Shown here: positions 36,498-46,227 of the stretch, in pieces
Layout: each line of letters begins with the position of its first letter
Position numbering within the stretch: the first letter of the stretch is position 1
NCBI RefSeq assembly: GCF_035944355.1
Contig: NZ_DASZBH010000007.1
Coordinates: forward strand, 62,001-126,000
DNA length: 64,000 bases
Direction: 5' to 3'
DNA from: Frateuria_A sp035944355
GTDB taxonomy: Bacteria; Pseudomonadota; Gammaproteobacteria; Xanthomonadales; Rhodanobacteraceae
The notes under the pieces: model-generated
Seen by the model: only the letters and a program-made list of their open reading frames with translations
What the model was told of the DNA's origin: nothing
Database searches by the model: none
Position numbers and translations under genes: made by a program

Positions 36498-36917
36498 GTG
36501 TCCCCACCCATGCCGCTTCCAGCCGTCGACCCGCTGATGCTCGTGGCCCGCCAGGCACGCGAGCAGGCCTATGCGCCGTATTCGAGTTTCCAGGTCGGCG
36601 CCGCGTTGCTCACCCACGATGGCCGCAGCTTCGCCGGCTGCAACGTGGAAAACGCCGCCTACGGCCTATGCAACTGCGCCGAGCGCACGGCGCTGTTCAG
36701 CGCCGTCGCGGCCGGTTGCCGGCCCGGGGACTTTTCCCAGCTCGCGGTCGTCGCCGACACGCCGGGGCCGGTCAGCCCCTGTGGCGCCTGTCGCCAGGTG
36801 ATGGCCGAACTGTGCGACGCCGGCATGCCGGTGCTGCTTGGCAACCTCGCCGGGGACGTGCAACGCACCACCGTGGGCGCGCTGTTGCCCGGCGCCTTCA
36901 CTTTGCCGCCGAGTTGA
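36498..36917 (+). CDS. cdd: Cytidine deaminase
   Basis: The 139-residue protein has the homotetrameric-type cytidine deaminase signature: AYAPYSSFQVGAALL, the zinc-site NVENAAYGLCNCAERTALF (Cys-Ala-Glu), and PCGACRQVMAEL with two further zinc cysteines. It converts cytidine or deoxycytidine to uridine for pyrimidine salvage. The start is taken as GTG at 36498, which has AGGAG seven bases upstream; ATG at 36510 is an alternative. It is divergent from pntA1. Confidence 0.95.
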   Translation: MSPPMPLPAVDPLMLVARQAREQAYAPYSSFQVGAALLTHDGRSFAGCNVENAAYGLCNCAERTALFSAVAAGCRPGDFSQLAVVADTPGPVSPCGACRQVMAELCDAGMPVLLGNLAGDVQRTTVGALLPGAFTLPPS

Positions 36918-37049
36918 GCGCAGAGCGGTGCGGCGGCGGCGCGAGCCCTGGCTCGCGCGCCAGGCGTGGGCGCTGAACGTCTCGCGCTCCTGTTGAGCGG
37001 GCGCGAGGCCGGCTTGTGTAGGATGTCGGCTTTCCCCGTGCGTCCTCCC

Positions 37050-37619
37050 ATGTCCGATCCGTTGTCCCTGTTGCTGGAACGCCATTCCATCCCTTCGCGC
37101 CAGCTCGGCGCGCCGGCCCCGGAAGGGGCATCGCTGCGCGCGCTGCTGGAGGCCGCCATCCGGGTGCCCGATCACGGCAAGCGGGTGCCGTTCCGGCTGA
37201 TCGAACTGCGCGGGGCGGCCAAGCTCGCCTTCGGCGAGCGGCTGGCGGAGCGTGCGATCCGCCGCGATCCGGAGCTTTCGGAGGCCAAGCGCGAGAAGGA
37301 GCGCACGCGCTATGCCTTCGCGCCGCTGGTGCTGGTGGTGGTCGCGCGCCTGACCGAAGACAGCAAGGTGCCGCCGGTGGAGCAGGTGAACACCGCCGCC
37401 TGCGTGGCCTATAACCTGCTGCTGGGCGCGCACGCGATGGGCTACGGCGCGCAGTGGCTGACCGGCTGGGCCGCCTACGACGCCGAAGTGGCCGCGCTGC
37501 TTGGCCTGGCGGCCAACGAGCAGGTGGTGGGCTTCGTGCACATCGGCACGCCGCAGATCGAGGTGCCCGACCGTGACCGCCCCACGCTGGACGATCTGCT
37601 TTCCACATGGACGCCGTGA
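37050..37619 (+). CDS. Nitroreductase family protein (YdjA type)
   Basis: The 189-residue protein is a small FMN-dependent nitroreductase: RHSIPSRQLGAPAPEGASL (flavin-contact Arg near the start), IRVPDHGKRVPFRLIEL, YGAQWLTGWAAYD, and GFVHIGTP at the end. It resembles E. coli YdjA, a protein of uncertain physiological substrate. A start at 37023 is possible. It overlaps the exonuclease gene by 13 bases. Confidence 0.9.
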   Translation: MSDPLSLLLERHSIPSRQLGAPAPEGASLRALLEAAIRVPDHGKRVPFRLIELRGAAKLAFGERLAERAIRRDPELSEAKREKERTRYAFAPLVLVVVARLTEDSKVPPVEQVNTAACVAYNLLLGAHAMGYGAQWLTGWAAYDAEVAALLGLAANEQVVGFVHIGTPQIEVPDRDRPTLDDLLSTWTP

Positions 37620-38524
37620 CCCGGATGGACCCTGGCGCATCCGCCGTCCATCTGGTCGACGGCAGCCTGTACGTGTTCCGCGCCTGGCACTCGATGCCGG
37701 ACGCGTTCCACGACGCCGACGGACACCCGGTCAACGCGGTGCACGGCTTCGCCCGCTTCCTGTGCGAGCTGCTGGAAAAGACCCGCGCCGAGCACGTGGC
37801 CGTGGCCTTCGACGCCTCGCTCACCAGCTCCTTCCGCAACGCGATCTACCCGGCTTACAAGGCCAACCGCGAACTGCCGCCGCCGGAGCTGGAACGCCAG
37901 TTCGTGCTCTGTCGGGCGATCACCGAGGCGCTGGGCGTCAGCGTGCTGATCGACCACAGCTACGAGGCCGACGACCTGATCGGCAGCGCGCTGTGGAGCC
38001 TGCGCGGGCACGGCCTGGCCAGCGTGATCGTCTCGGCCGACAAGGATTTCGGCCAGCTCCTGGGCGAGCACGACGAACAATGGGACTTCGCCCGCAACCA
38101 TCGCTGGGGACCGGCCGGCGTGCACGAGAAACTCGGCGTGCACCCGCATCAGGTGGCCGACTACCTGGCCCTATGCGGCGACGCGGTGGACAACATCCCC
38201 GGCGTGCCGGGCATCGGCGCCAAGACCGCCGCCAGCCTGCTCGCCCACTTCGGCAGCCTGGACGTGCTGCTGGAGCGGGTCGAGGAGGTGGCCTTCCTGC
38301 GCATCCGCGGTGCCGCCGCCTGCGCCGCGCGGCTGCGCGAGCACGCCGAGCTGGCCCTGCTGTACCGCCGGCTGACCCGGATCGCGCTGGACGCCCCGGT
38401 GGCGCCCGCCGCCGATGCCCTGCGCCGCGGCACGGGCAAGGGTGACCTGGACGCGCTGTGCGAGCAGTTGCGCTTCGGCCCGCTGACGCGCAGCCGGCTG
38501 CGGGCGGTGCTGGCGGGCGGTTGA
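37607..38524 (+). CDS. xni: 5'-3' exonuclease (Xni/ExoIX type)
   Basis: The 305-residue protein has the PIN-like 5'-nuclease core: VHLVDGSLYVFRAWHSMPD, VAFDASLTSSFRNAIYPAYKANRE, EADDLIG, VIVSADKDFGQLL, and the helix-hairpin-helix NIPGVPGIGAKTAASLLAHFG. It is the stand-alone exonuclease domain without polymerase. Such proteins bind flap DNA; ExoIX-type members may lack activity, but the acidic metal-binding residues seen here (D18, D52-like and the EADD and SADKD clusters) are kept. A second start at 37625 is possible. Confidence 0.92.
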   Translation: MDAVTRMDPGASAVHLVDGSLYVFRAWHSMPDAFHDADGHPVNAVHGFARFLCELLEKTRAEHVAVAFDASLTSSFRNAIYPAYKANRELPPPELERQFVLCRAITEALGVSVLIDHSYEADDLIGSALWSLRGHGLASVIVSADKDFGQLLGEHDEQWDFARNHRWGPAGVHEKLGVHPHQVADYLALCGDAVDNIPGVPGIGAKTAASLLAHFGSLDVLLERVEEVAFLRIRGAAACAARLREHAELALLYRRLTRIALDAPVAPAADALRRGTGKGDLDALCEQLRFGPLTRSRLRAVLAGG

Positions 38525-38555
38525 GCGCCGCGGCAGGGCACGGCACCATGGGTGG

Positions 38556-39146
38556 ATGGACCCGAACGCCTCCCCGCTTCCGCCCGACGCCCACGCCCCC
38601 GTCGAAACCCTCTGCGAGGGCCGCTGGCTCACCCTGCGCAAGCGCGGCCGCTGGGAGTACGCCGAACGCAACAATCCAGGCGGCGCGGTCATCATCGTGG
38701 CGGTGACACCGGAAGACCGGGTGCTGTTCGTCGAGCAGTACCGCGTGTCGATCCTCAAGAACACCATCGAGATGCCGGCCGGGCTGGTCGGGGATCTGGG
38801 CGACCAGCCCGACGAGAGCGCGCTGCTGGCCGCAGCGCGCGAGCTGGAGGAGGAAACCGGCTACCGCTGCGAGCGGGTGGAATTCATCCACGAGGGGCCA
38901 TCGTCCTCGGGCATGAGCACGGAGATGATCGCCTTCGTGCGAGCCCATGGTCTGGTGCGGGTGGGGCCAGGCGGCGGCGACGAGACCGAGAACATCGTGG
39001 TCCACGAGGTTCCGCGCCGGGAGGCCGGCGCCTGGCTGTTCGCCCGCGCGGCCGAAGGCTATTCGGTGGACCCCAAGCTGTTCGCCGGACTGTGGTTCCT
39101 GGAGCACGCCGGAACCGATCCGGCCGGCGGCGATACGACGGCCTAA
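38556..39146 (+). CDS. Nudix hydrolase (NudF/ADP-ribose pyrophosphatase type)
   Basis: A 196-residue Nudix protein with the catalytic RELEEETGY core preceded by PAGLVGDLGDQPDESALLAAA; the first part of the box is slightly unusual, since the Gly-to-Glu spacing is one residue off the consensus G-x5-E. The VIIVAVTPEDRVLFVEQYRVSILKNTIEMPAG segment is typical of ADP-ribose or ADP-sugar pyrophosphatases. It removes the nucleoside diphosphate linkage of small metabolites. It follows the exonuclease gene after 31 bases, same strand. Confidence 0.9.
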   Translation: MDPNASPLPPDAHAPVETLCEGRWLTLRKRGRWEYAERNNPGGAVIIVAVTPEDRVLFVEQYRVSILKNTIEMPAGLVGDLGDQPDESALLAAARELEEETGYRCERVEFIHEGPSSSGMSTEMIAFVRAHGLVRVGPGGGDETENIVVHEVPRREAGAWLFARAAEGYSVDPKLFAGLWFLEHAGTDPAGGDTTA

Positions 39147-39216
39147 AGGATTCCCGCAACCGGCCGATTCCCAGGGTGTCGCCTCCTATCGACTCCCTAA
39201 CGCAACGGAATCCGCC

Positions 39217-39567
39217 ATGAAAATCCTGCTCGCCTCCGCCCTGTTCCTGCTCGCGCCGATGGCCGCCCACGCCGCCTGCTCGCCTACCGACTTTGCGGTG
39301 CAGGACTTCAAGATCGCCGCCAACGGCGGCCGCCTGAGCCTGAAGGGCCAGCTGGTCAACCATTGCGCCGAGGCTGCCGCCGCGCAGGTCACGATCGAGG
39401 CCAAGGACGCCAGCGGCAACGTGCTGGTGAGCAAGAAGGGCTGGCCGGCCGGCACCGCCAACATCGGCCCCGGCCAGTCGGTCGACTTCGACCTGGGCCG
39501 CCTGTTCCGTTATTCGTCCGACATGCAGAGTTTCACCGCCGGCGTGGCGGACGTGCGTACCTGGTAA
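39217..39567 (+). CDS. Small exported protein with an FxLYD-like fold
   Basis: The 116-residue protein has a clear signal peptide (cleavage near AHA-AC at 20) and a single beta-sandwich-like domain: FAVQDFKIAANGGRLSLKGQLVNHC, VTIEAKDASGNVLVSKK, and IGPGQSVDFDL, which resemble FxLYD domains of extracellular proteins. Two cysteines (near 21 and 50) could form a disulfide. A strong bidirectional terminator follows. Function is unknown. Confidence 0.8.
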   Translation: MKILLASALFLLAPMAAHAACSPTDFAVQDFKIAANGGRLSLKGQLVNHCAEAAAAQVTIEAKDASGNVLVSKKGWPAGTANIGPGQSVDFDLGRLFRYSSDMQSFTAGVADVRTW

Positions 39568-39593
39568 GCATCGGACCGGATGCACTGCCCAGC

Positions 39594-39620
39594 AAAAAGG
39601 CCCCGAACGGGGCCTTTTTT
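39594..39620. terminator. Bidirectional rho-independent terminator
   Basis: AAAAA, then GGCCCC, a 4-base loop, GGGGCC and TTTTTT: a textbook two-way terminator between the small exported protein gene and the convergent M13 peptidase gene. Confidence 0.95.
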
Positions 39621-39707
39621 GTTGGGCGGGGGGTACAGCGCCGCCCAACCGCACACCGAACCTTCCCCCGCAAACACGGGGGAGGCCCGGTACCGCGCTC
39701 TGCGTGC

Positions 39708-41777
39708 TTACCAGATATGCACCCGGTCCTTCGGATCGAGGTAGAGCTTCTGGCCCGGCTTCGGATCGAAGGCCTTGTACCAGGCGTCGATGTTGCGCAC
39801 CGTCTGCGCGCGGTAGCGACCCGGCGCGTGGCCGTCGGTGATCACCTGCTGGCGCAGCGCCGCATCGCGCGTCTTGGTGCGCCAGGACTGCGCGAAGGCC
39901 AGGAAGAACCGCTGGTCGCCGGTCATGCCGTCGATCACCGGCGCGTCCTTGCCGCCCAGCGACTTGTGGTAGGCGATCCATGCGGCGGTGAGGCCCGATA
40001 CGTCCGCGATGTTCTCGCCCAGGGTCTGCTGGCCGTTGATGTGCAGGCCGGGCAACGGCTCGTAGGCGTCGTATTGCTCGACCAGCTTCTGGCCGGCCGC
40101 CTTGAAATGGGCCAGGTCCTGCGGCGTCCACCAGTTGGCCAGGCGGCCCTGCGCGTCGAACTCGGCGCCGGTGTTGTCGAAGCTGTGGCTGATCTCGTGG
40201 CCGATCACCGCGCCGATCGAGCCGTAGTTCGCGGCTGCGTCGGCCTTCGGATCGAAGAACGGAGCCTCCAGGATCGCCGCCGGGAAGTTGAGCGCGTTCT
40301 GCAGCGGCAGGTTCACCGCGTTGACCGTCTGCGGCGTCATCCACCATTCGCCGCGGTCCACGCTCTGGCCCAGCTTGGCCTTCTGGTGGCGGTATTCCTG
40401 TTCGACCGCGCGCAGGTGGTTGCCCAGCGCGTCGTCCGGGCGGATCTCGAGCGCGCTGTAATCACGCCAGGTTTCCGGATAGCCCACGCCGACCTTGAGC
40501 GTCTCGATCTTGGCCTTGGCCTTCTGCTTGGTGGCCGGGGTCATCCAGTCGAGCGAGTCCACGCGTTCGTCGAAGGCGGCCAGGATGTTCTTGACCATGT
40601 CCTGCACTTGCGCCTTGGACGAGGCGGGGAAGTACTTCTTCACGTAGATCTGGCCGACCGCGTCGCCCAGGTCGTTGTTGACCGCGCCGATCGCGCGCTT
40701 CCAGCGGTCGCGCTGCTTGGGCGTGCCCTGCAGGGTGTGGCCGTAGAACTCGAAGCTGGCGTCGGCGTAGGCCTTGGGCAGCAGGCCGGCGCTCTCGTTG
40801 ATGGTGTGGAAGGCGAGGTAGGCCTTCCAGGTGTCCAGCGGCTCGCTGGCGACCAGCGCCGAAAGACCCTTGATGCCCTGCGGCTGCCAGGCGTCGACCA
40901 CCGGCTGCCCGGCCAGGCCGGCGGCCTCGAAGAACGCGTTCCAGTCGATGCCGGGCGCCTTCTGCGCATAGGCGCTGGCAGGCCACGGGTTGTTCGCCTT
41001 GTGCACGTCCTCGCTCTCGACCAGGCTTTCCTGCGCGTTAGCGATCTTCGTTTCCAGGGCCATGACCGCGCCCGCCTTGGCCTGGGCATCGGCCACGCCG
41101 GCGCGCTGCAGGGTGGCGGCGACGTAGGCCTTGTACTTGTCGCGGAAGCCGGCCATTTCCGCGTCGTTCTTCAGGTAGTAGTCGCGGTTGGGCATGCCCA
41201 GGCCGCCCTGCAGCAGGTAGGCGATATTGTGCGAGGGATCTTCCAGGCCCTGCGTCACGAACAGACCGAACAGGTGCTCGGTATCCCAGTGGGTCGCATT
41301 GACCGGATCGACGTCGGCACGCAGCTGGCCGCCGAGCACGCGCGAGAGGTCGGTGCGGGTCTTGATCGCATCGATCTTGTCCAGCTCGGGCTTGAGCGGG
41401 GCGAGGCCGGCCTTCTCGATCGCCGCTTCGTTCATGAAGGCGGCGTAGTAATCGGCGATCTTGCGCGCATTGCTGCCCGCGGCCGGATGGCCGGCGCCGG
41501 CATCGCGGATGATCTGCGCATTGCGCTTCTCGGCCTTTTGGAACACCTCCAGGAAGATGCCCGTGCTGGCCCGGTCGGCCGGGATCACGGCGTTCTTGCG
41601 CCAGTTGCCGTTGGCGTAATTGTCGAAGTCGTCGCCCGGCTGCACCGAACGGTCCATGCCCTTCAGATCCACGCCCAGCGGCGCCTTGCCCTGCTGCGCC
41701 GCCGCCGCGAACGCACCCGCGCTCACCGCCGAGCCGCACAGCAGTGCGGCCGTCACCATCCATCGCATCGCTTGCAT
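39708..41777 (-). CDS. M13 family metallopeptidase (neprilysin-like), exported
   Basis: A 689-residue protein with an N-terminal signal sequence, the M13 N-terminal domain (DDFDNYANGNWRKNAVIPADR), and the zinc site HEISH at 527-531 with the third ligand Glu588 in GENIADVSGL, followed by TDGHAPGRYRAQTVRN. M13 enzymes cut small peptides outside the cytoplasm. The start at 41777 is chosen because GGAG lies just upstream and the resulting N-terminus is a signal peptide. It stands alone after the terminator. Confidence 0.95.
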   Translation of the reverse strand: MQAMRWMVTAALLCGSAVSAGAFAAAAQQGKAPLGVDLKGMDRSVQPGDDFDNYANGNWRKNAVIPADRASTGIFLEVFQKAEKRNAQIIRDAGAGHPAAGSNARKIADYYAAFMNEAAIEKAGLAPLKPELDKIDAIKTRTDLSRVLGGQLRADVDPVNATHWDTEHLFGLFVTQGLEDPSHNIAYLLQGGLGMPNRDYYLKNDAEMAGFRDKYKAYVAATLQRAGVADAQAKAGAVMALETKIANAQESLVESEDVHKANNPWPASAYAQKAPGIDWNAFFEAAGLAGQPVVDAWQPQGIKGLSALVASEPLDTWKAYLAFHTINESAGLLPKAYADASFEFYGHTLQGTPKQRDRWKRAIGAVNNDLGDAVGQIYVKKYFPASSKAQVQDMVKNILAAFDERVDSLDWMTPATKQKAKAKIETLKVGVGYPETWRDYSALEIRPDDALGNHLRAVEQEYRHQKAKLGQSVDRGEWWMTPQTVNAVNLPLQNALNFPAAILEAPFFDPKADAAANYGSIGAVIGHEISHSFDNTGAEFDAQGRLANWWTPQDLAHFKAAGQKLVEQYDAYEPLPGLHINGQQTLGENIADVSGLTAAWIAYHKSLGGKDAPVIDGMTGDQRFFLAFAQSWRTKTRDAALRQQVITDGHAPGRYRAQTVRNIDAWYKAFDPKPGQKLYLDPKDRVHIW

Positions 41778-41935
41778 TTGAGTACTCCAGGCCAAACAGG
41801 CGCCCACGATAGCCCCGATGCGACAAGAGCGCGTGCATGACCTCTGGGCTAGGCGCATGAGCGGCGCCTCTAGCCGGGCCGCGGCCAACCTCCCCTGGGA
41901 TGCGGGGCAAGGCCGCCACCGGCGCTACCGGCCTG

Positions 41936-42370
41936 CTAACGAGCCTGGTGGTGCTGCAGCCAGTGGCGCGACAGGCGCGAGAACCCGAGGCAGGCCACGA
42001 GCGCCCATAGCCATGGCTTGGCCAGCAGCGCGCCGGTCGCGCCCTGATCCAGCGAAGGCAGCCAGGCGTTGCCGTAGATCGCGGCGGACACCAGCCCGGC
42101 CAGCGCAAGCAGTCCGAACAGCCAGGTTTCCAGGCGGTTGTCGGCCGCTCGTGCGGGCGGCTGCACGCGTTGCGCCATGCGGCGGGCGAAATCGGGCGGC
42201 AGCTGCGCCTCAGGCGGCTGCGCCAGCACGTGCGCCAGCAAGCGATAGCTGCGTACCCGGGGGTCGCCGGCGGGCGAGGCCACGCCGGCGCGCTCGTCGG
42301 CCAGGGCACGCTCCTGTGTGGCCCACTCGTTTTCATCGACAGGTGGCGAAAAAGGACGTTCGTGGTTCAT
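41936..42370 (-). CDS. Membrane protein, probable anti-sigma factor
   Basis: The 144-residue protein has a soluble N-terminal part (about 1-85, with PRVRSYRLLAHVLAQPPEAQLPPDFA) and two C-terminal membrane helices (LFGLLALAGLVSAAIYG, LWALVACLGFSRLS). It overlaps the stop of the sigma gene (ATGA) and is cotranscribed. By position it is the anti-sigma factor or a related membrane regulator of that sigma. No zinc-binding anti-sigma motif is seen. Confidence 0.75.
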   Translation of the reverse strand: MNHERPFSPPVDENEWATQERALADERAGVASPAGDPRVRSYRLLAHVLAQPPEAQLPPDFARRMAQRVQPPARAADNRLETWLFGLLALAGLVSAAIYGNAWLPSLDQGATGALLAKPWLWALVACLGFSRLSRHWLQHHQAR

Positions 42371-42948
42371 ACGGCAACTCCCAGCCGGCCTTCGAGCATC
42401 TCGCGAAGGCGCAGGCGCGCGCGGAACAGATGACTCTTGATGGTGCCGGAGGCCATGCCGGTGATCGCTGCGATCTCCGGGATGCTGGCCTCCTCCAGAT
42501 GGTAGAGCGTGAGCACGGTGCGCTGCACCGGTGGCAGCGCATCGACCGCGGCATGCAGGCGGCGCGCGATCTGCGCGTCGCCGAAGGCCTGCTCCAGATC
42601 GAAGTCGTCGCCTACGTTCTCCACCGGCGAGGCCGCGCCTTCGTCGGCGGCAGGCTCCAGCAGCGGGATCCGTTTGCGCTGCAGATGGCGCAGCGCGATC
42701 GAGTAGGCCACCTGCCCGATCCACGACTTCAATGCGCTTTCGTAGCGGTACTGGTGCAGGCACTGGTGCACGCGCAGGAAGGTTTCCTGGCACAGCTCCC
42801 TGGCATCCTCGGGGTGGCGCACCATGCGGTAGATGATGTGCCAGCACAGGCCCTGGTAGTCGCGCACCAGGCGCTCGAATGCGCCGGACGCGCCGCGCAG
42901 TACGGCATCGACCAGCTCGCGGTCCGGATTGGGTGGGCGCGTATCCAT
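42367..42948 (-). CDS. ECF sigma factor
   Basis: A 193-residue sigma-70 family factor with region 2 (FERLVRDYQGLCWHIIYRMVRHPEDARELCQETFLRVHQCL, then KSWIGQVAYSIALRHLQRKR) and region 4 (LPPVQRTVLTLYHLEEASIPEIAAITGMASGTIKSHLFRARLRL). It resembles RpoE-type factors. A candidate promoter (42958-42984) lies so close that its transcript would begin only about 3 bases before the ATG, a nearly leaderless mRNA. A twin promoter drives the divergent gene at 43060. This suggests positive autoregulation. Confidence 0.93.
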   Translation of the reverse strand: MDTRPPNPDRELVDAVLRGASGAFERLVRDYQGLCWHIIYRMVRHPEDARELCQETFLRVHQCLHQYRYESALKSWIGQVAYSIALRHLQRKRIPLLEPAADEGAASPVENVGDDFDLEQAFGDAQIARRLHAAVDALPPVQRTVLTLYHLEEASIPEIAAITGMASGTIKSHLFRARLRLREMLEGRLGVAV

Positions 42949-42957
42949 CGCAGCTGG

Positions 42958-42984
42958 GATACGCGCGCAGGGCAAACGGTTGCA
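42958..42984 (-). promoter_or_regulatory. Candidate ECF promoter of the sigma gene
   Basis: On the minus strand TGCAACC (42984-42978), 14 bases, CGTATC (42963-42958). The same -35 word and the same 14-base spacing occur in the divergent promoter at 42997-43023 with CGTCTC. ECF promoters are often AAC/CGT type, so shared architecture argues for control by the adjacent sigma factor itself. Confidence 0.55.
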
Positions 42985-42996
42985 AGTGCCTTCGGC

Positions 42997-43023
42997 TGCA
43001 ACCGTACCGGGGCCGGCCGTCTC
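42997..43023 (+). promoter_or_regulatory. Candidate ECF promoter of the divergent membrane gene
   Basis: TGCAACC (42997-43003), 14 bases, CGTCTC (43018-43023), then a leader of about 30 bases with AGGA before ATG 43060. Together with the minus-strand twin, the -35 words make an inverted repeat (ACGGTTGCA / TGCAACCGT). Confidence 0.6.
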
Positions 43024-43059
43024 TCTTGTGCCAAACCCGTCCACACTGGAGCAGGAACC

Positions 43060-43386
43060 ATGAATCTCGGCGATCTCATCCCCATCACGCTGTTCATCTG
43101 CATCACCTACGCGATCAAGGTCATCGTCGATGCGCGGGTGCGGCAGAAGATGGTCAGCGTCGGCGGCTCGGAAGAGCTGGTGCGCTCGGTGCTGCAGAGC
43201 GAGGAGCTGCGGCGGCGGCATGCCTCGCTGCACTGGGGCGTGGTGCTGGTCGCGCTGGGCCTGGGCTTCGCGCTGATCCAGGCCTTCGGATGGCAGGACC
43301 TGACGCCCGGCCTGGTGGCCGTGCTGGCGGTCGCGACCGGGCTGGGCAATCTGGTGTTCTACGGCATCGCGCGCCGGTTGGGATGA
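43060..43386 (+). CDS. Small membrane protein, probable target of the ECF sigma
   Basis: The 108-residue protein has three hydrophobic segments (about 5-22, 60-78, 85-105) and a charged central region (RVRQKMVSVGGSEELVRSVLQSEELRRRHAS). I do not recognise a named family. AGGA precedes the ATG. It is transcribed away from the ECF sigma gene through a promoter that matches the sigma gene's own, so it is likely part of that regulon. It is convergent with the STAS gene, 50 bases apart. Confidence 0.8.
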   Translation: MNLGDLIPITLFICITYAIKVIVDARVRQKMVSVGGSEELVRSVLQSEELRRRHASLHWGVVLVALGLGFALIQAFGWQDLTPGLVAVLAVATGLGNLVFYGIARRLG

Positions 43387-43436
43387 CCCTTCCCTGCTTC
43401 CTCTCCCCCCGCCGGGACGGGGAGGAAAAGCGTTGG

Positions 43437-43742
43437 TCAGTGCAGCACGAACAGCTTGTCGAAGCCGGCCACGCGCAGCGTGCCACGCAGCTCGTCGCGG
43501 GCGTTGACGATGCGGATCTCGGCGTGGTCGGCGCCGGCGTGCTCGCGCAGCAGCAGCAGCATGCCCAGCGCGGAGCTGTCCATGCGGGTCACTTCGCCCA
43601 GGTCGATCACGTAGCTGCGCGCCTTGAGGCCCGAGGCCAGGCAGGCGTCGTGGAAGTCGCGGTGCATGCTGAAGTCGAAGTGCTCGCCCAGGTGCAGGGT
43701 CAGGCAATCGGTGTCGCTGTCGTGGTGGACGTTGATGCTCAT
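43437..43742 (-). CDS. STAS-domain anti-sigma factor antagonist-like protein
   Basis: The 101-residue protein is a single STAS domain: MSINVHHDSDTDCLTLHLGEHFDFSMH, then VIDLGEVTRMDSSALGMLLLLREH with the phosphorylatable Ser of the DSSALG motif. In bacteria such proteins switch partners by serine phosphorylation. It is the last gene of the chemotaxis operon, so a role as a partner-switching input or tail protein for the receptor-like protein ahead of it is likely. A REP-like pair separates it from that gene. Confidence 0.88.
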   Translation of the reverse strand: MSINVHHDSDTDCLTLHLGEHFDFSMHRDFHDACLASGLKARSYVIDLGEVTRMDSSALGMLLLLREHAGADHAEIRIVNARDELRGTLRVAGFDKLFVLH

Positions 43743-43774
43743 GGGTTGCCTCGAATTGGCGGAGCTTTCTCTGC

Positions 43775-43853
43775 CGTCAATCCCGCGAAAGCGGGAATCC
43801 ATCTTGCTTGGCGCCGAAGGTCGAAACGGATTCGCGCGCTCGCGGGATTGACG
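43775..43853. repeat. REP-like inverted pair between MCP-like and STAS genes
   Basis: CGTCAATCCCGCGAAAGCGGGAATCC (43775-43800 region) is itself a hairpin and is followed at 43828-43853 by a degraded copy in inverse orientation (ending CGCGGGATTGACG). The same unit occurs as a second inverted pair at 46228-46304, so it is a dispersed REP-type element forming paired structures. Confidence 0.8.
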
Positions 43854-43882
43854 CTCCCGGGAGCGGTGCTCCAGGTGGCTTG

Positions 43883-45064
<1,182 letters not shown>

Positions 45065-45080
45065 GGAACTCTTCCGCGGT

Positions 45081-46178
45081 TCATAGGGCGACGCGCAACG
45101 CGCTGTCGATGGGTTGGCGCGCGAGCCTGAGCAGGCGCGCGGCGATCTGGTCCAGCGGCAGCGCCTCGCGGGCCGCGCCGAGCTTGAAGGCGGCGCCGGG
45201 CATGCCCCACACCACCGAGGAATCCTCGTCCTGCACCAGGGTGGCGGCGCCGGCCTGGGAAAGTTCCAGCAGGCCGCGCGCGCCGTCGTCGCCCATGCCG
45301 GTCAGCAGCGCGGCGATGGTGGCCTTGCCCACGCTCGCCGCCATCGAGCGGAACAGCACGTCCACGCTGGGCTTGTGGCGGTTCACCGGCGGGCCGTCGT
45401 GCAGGCGGCAGACGTGCCTGGCGCCGTCCCACATCACCAGCAGGTGCTGGCCGCCGGGCGCGATGTAGGCATGCCCCTGCTGGATCGGCTGGCCGTCGCG
45501 CGCCTCGCATACGCGCATGGCCGAGCAGCTGTCCATGCGTACGGCGAACGGCCCGCTGAAAGCCGCCGGGATGTGCTGGGTGATCACGATGGGTGGCGCG
45601 TCCGGCGGCATGGCTTCGAGCACCACGCGGATGGCCTCGGTGCCGCCGGTGGAGGCGCCGATGGCGATGATCGGGCTGCCACCGCGTGTGCCGGCCGACT
45701 GCGACAGCGGCAGCACGGCGTCGGCCGACAGCCGCGGTGCCACGTCCAGCTTGCGCACGGCCGTGCGCGAGCGCGGCCGGGAGCGCGCCGCGGCCTTCAC
45801 CTTGGCGCAGATGTCGTGCGCGCTGTCGGCGAAGGTGCTGGCCAGGTCGCTGGAGGGCTTGGTGAAGAAATCCACCGCGCCCAGTTCCAGCGCGCGCAGA
45901 GTGACGTCGGCGCCCTGCTCGGTCAGCGAGGACACCATCACCACCGGCATCGGCCGCAGCCGCATCAGGTTTTCCAGAAAGGTCAGCCCGTCCATGCGCG
46001 GCATCTCGACGTCCAGCGTGAGCACGTCGGGATTCAACTGCTTGATCTTGTCGCGTGCGATCAGCGGATCCGGCGCGGTGCCGACCACCTCGATGCCCGG
46101 ATCGGAGGCGAGCATGGTCGACAGGAGCTTGCGCACCAGTGCGGAATCGTCGATTACCAGAACGCGCACGCTCGTCAT
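45081..46178 (-). CDS. cheB: Chemotaxis response regulator protein-glutamate methylesterase CheB
   Basis: A 365-residue CheB with an N-terminal receiver domain (VLVIDDSALVRKLL; phosphorylated Asp in LTLDVEMPRMDG) and a C-terminal methylesterase with the catalytic Ser in AIGASTGGTEAI, His in TQHIPAAFS and Asp in LTGMGDDGARG. It demethylates and deamidates chemoreceptors when phosphorylated by CheA. It lies between cheD and the receptor-like gene, with a REP-like pair upstream. Confidence 0.97.
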   Translation of the reverse strand: MTSVRVLVIDDSALVRKLLSTMLASDPGIEVVGTAPDPLIARDKIKQLNPDVLTLDVEMPRMDGLTFLENLMRLRPMPVVMVSSLTEQGADVTLRALELGAVDFFTKPSSDLASTFADSAHDICAKVKAAARSRPRSRTAVRKLDVAPRLSADAVLPLSQSAGTRGGSPIIAIGASTGGTEAIRVVLEAMPPDAPPIVITQHIPAAFSGPFAVRMDSCSAMRVCEARDGQPIQQGHAYIAPGGQHLLVMWDGARHVCRLHDGPPVNRHKPSVDVLFRSMAASVGKATIAALLTGMGDDGARGLLELSQAGAATLVQDEDSSVVWGMPGAAFKLGAAREALPLDQIAARLLRLARQPIDSALRVAL

Positions 46179-46227
46179 TTCTTGCTTCTCTCGGATTCGG
46201 GGATGGGCTGCTCGCGGCCCGCCCGGT

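Noticed and set aside
43387..43436. Imperfect CTCCCC/GGGGAG hairpin between the small membrane gene and STAS
   Set aside because: Arms are mismatched and the loop is G+C-rich; too weak to list as a terminator, although two genes converge here.
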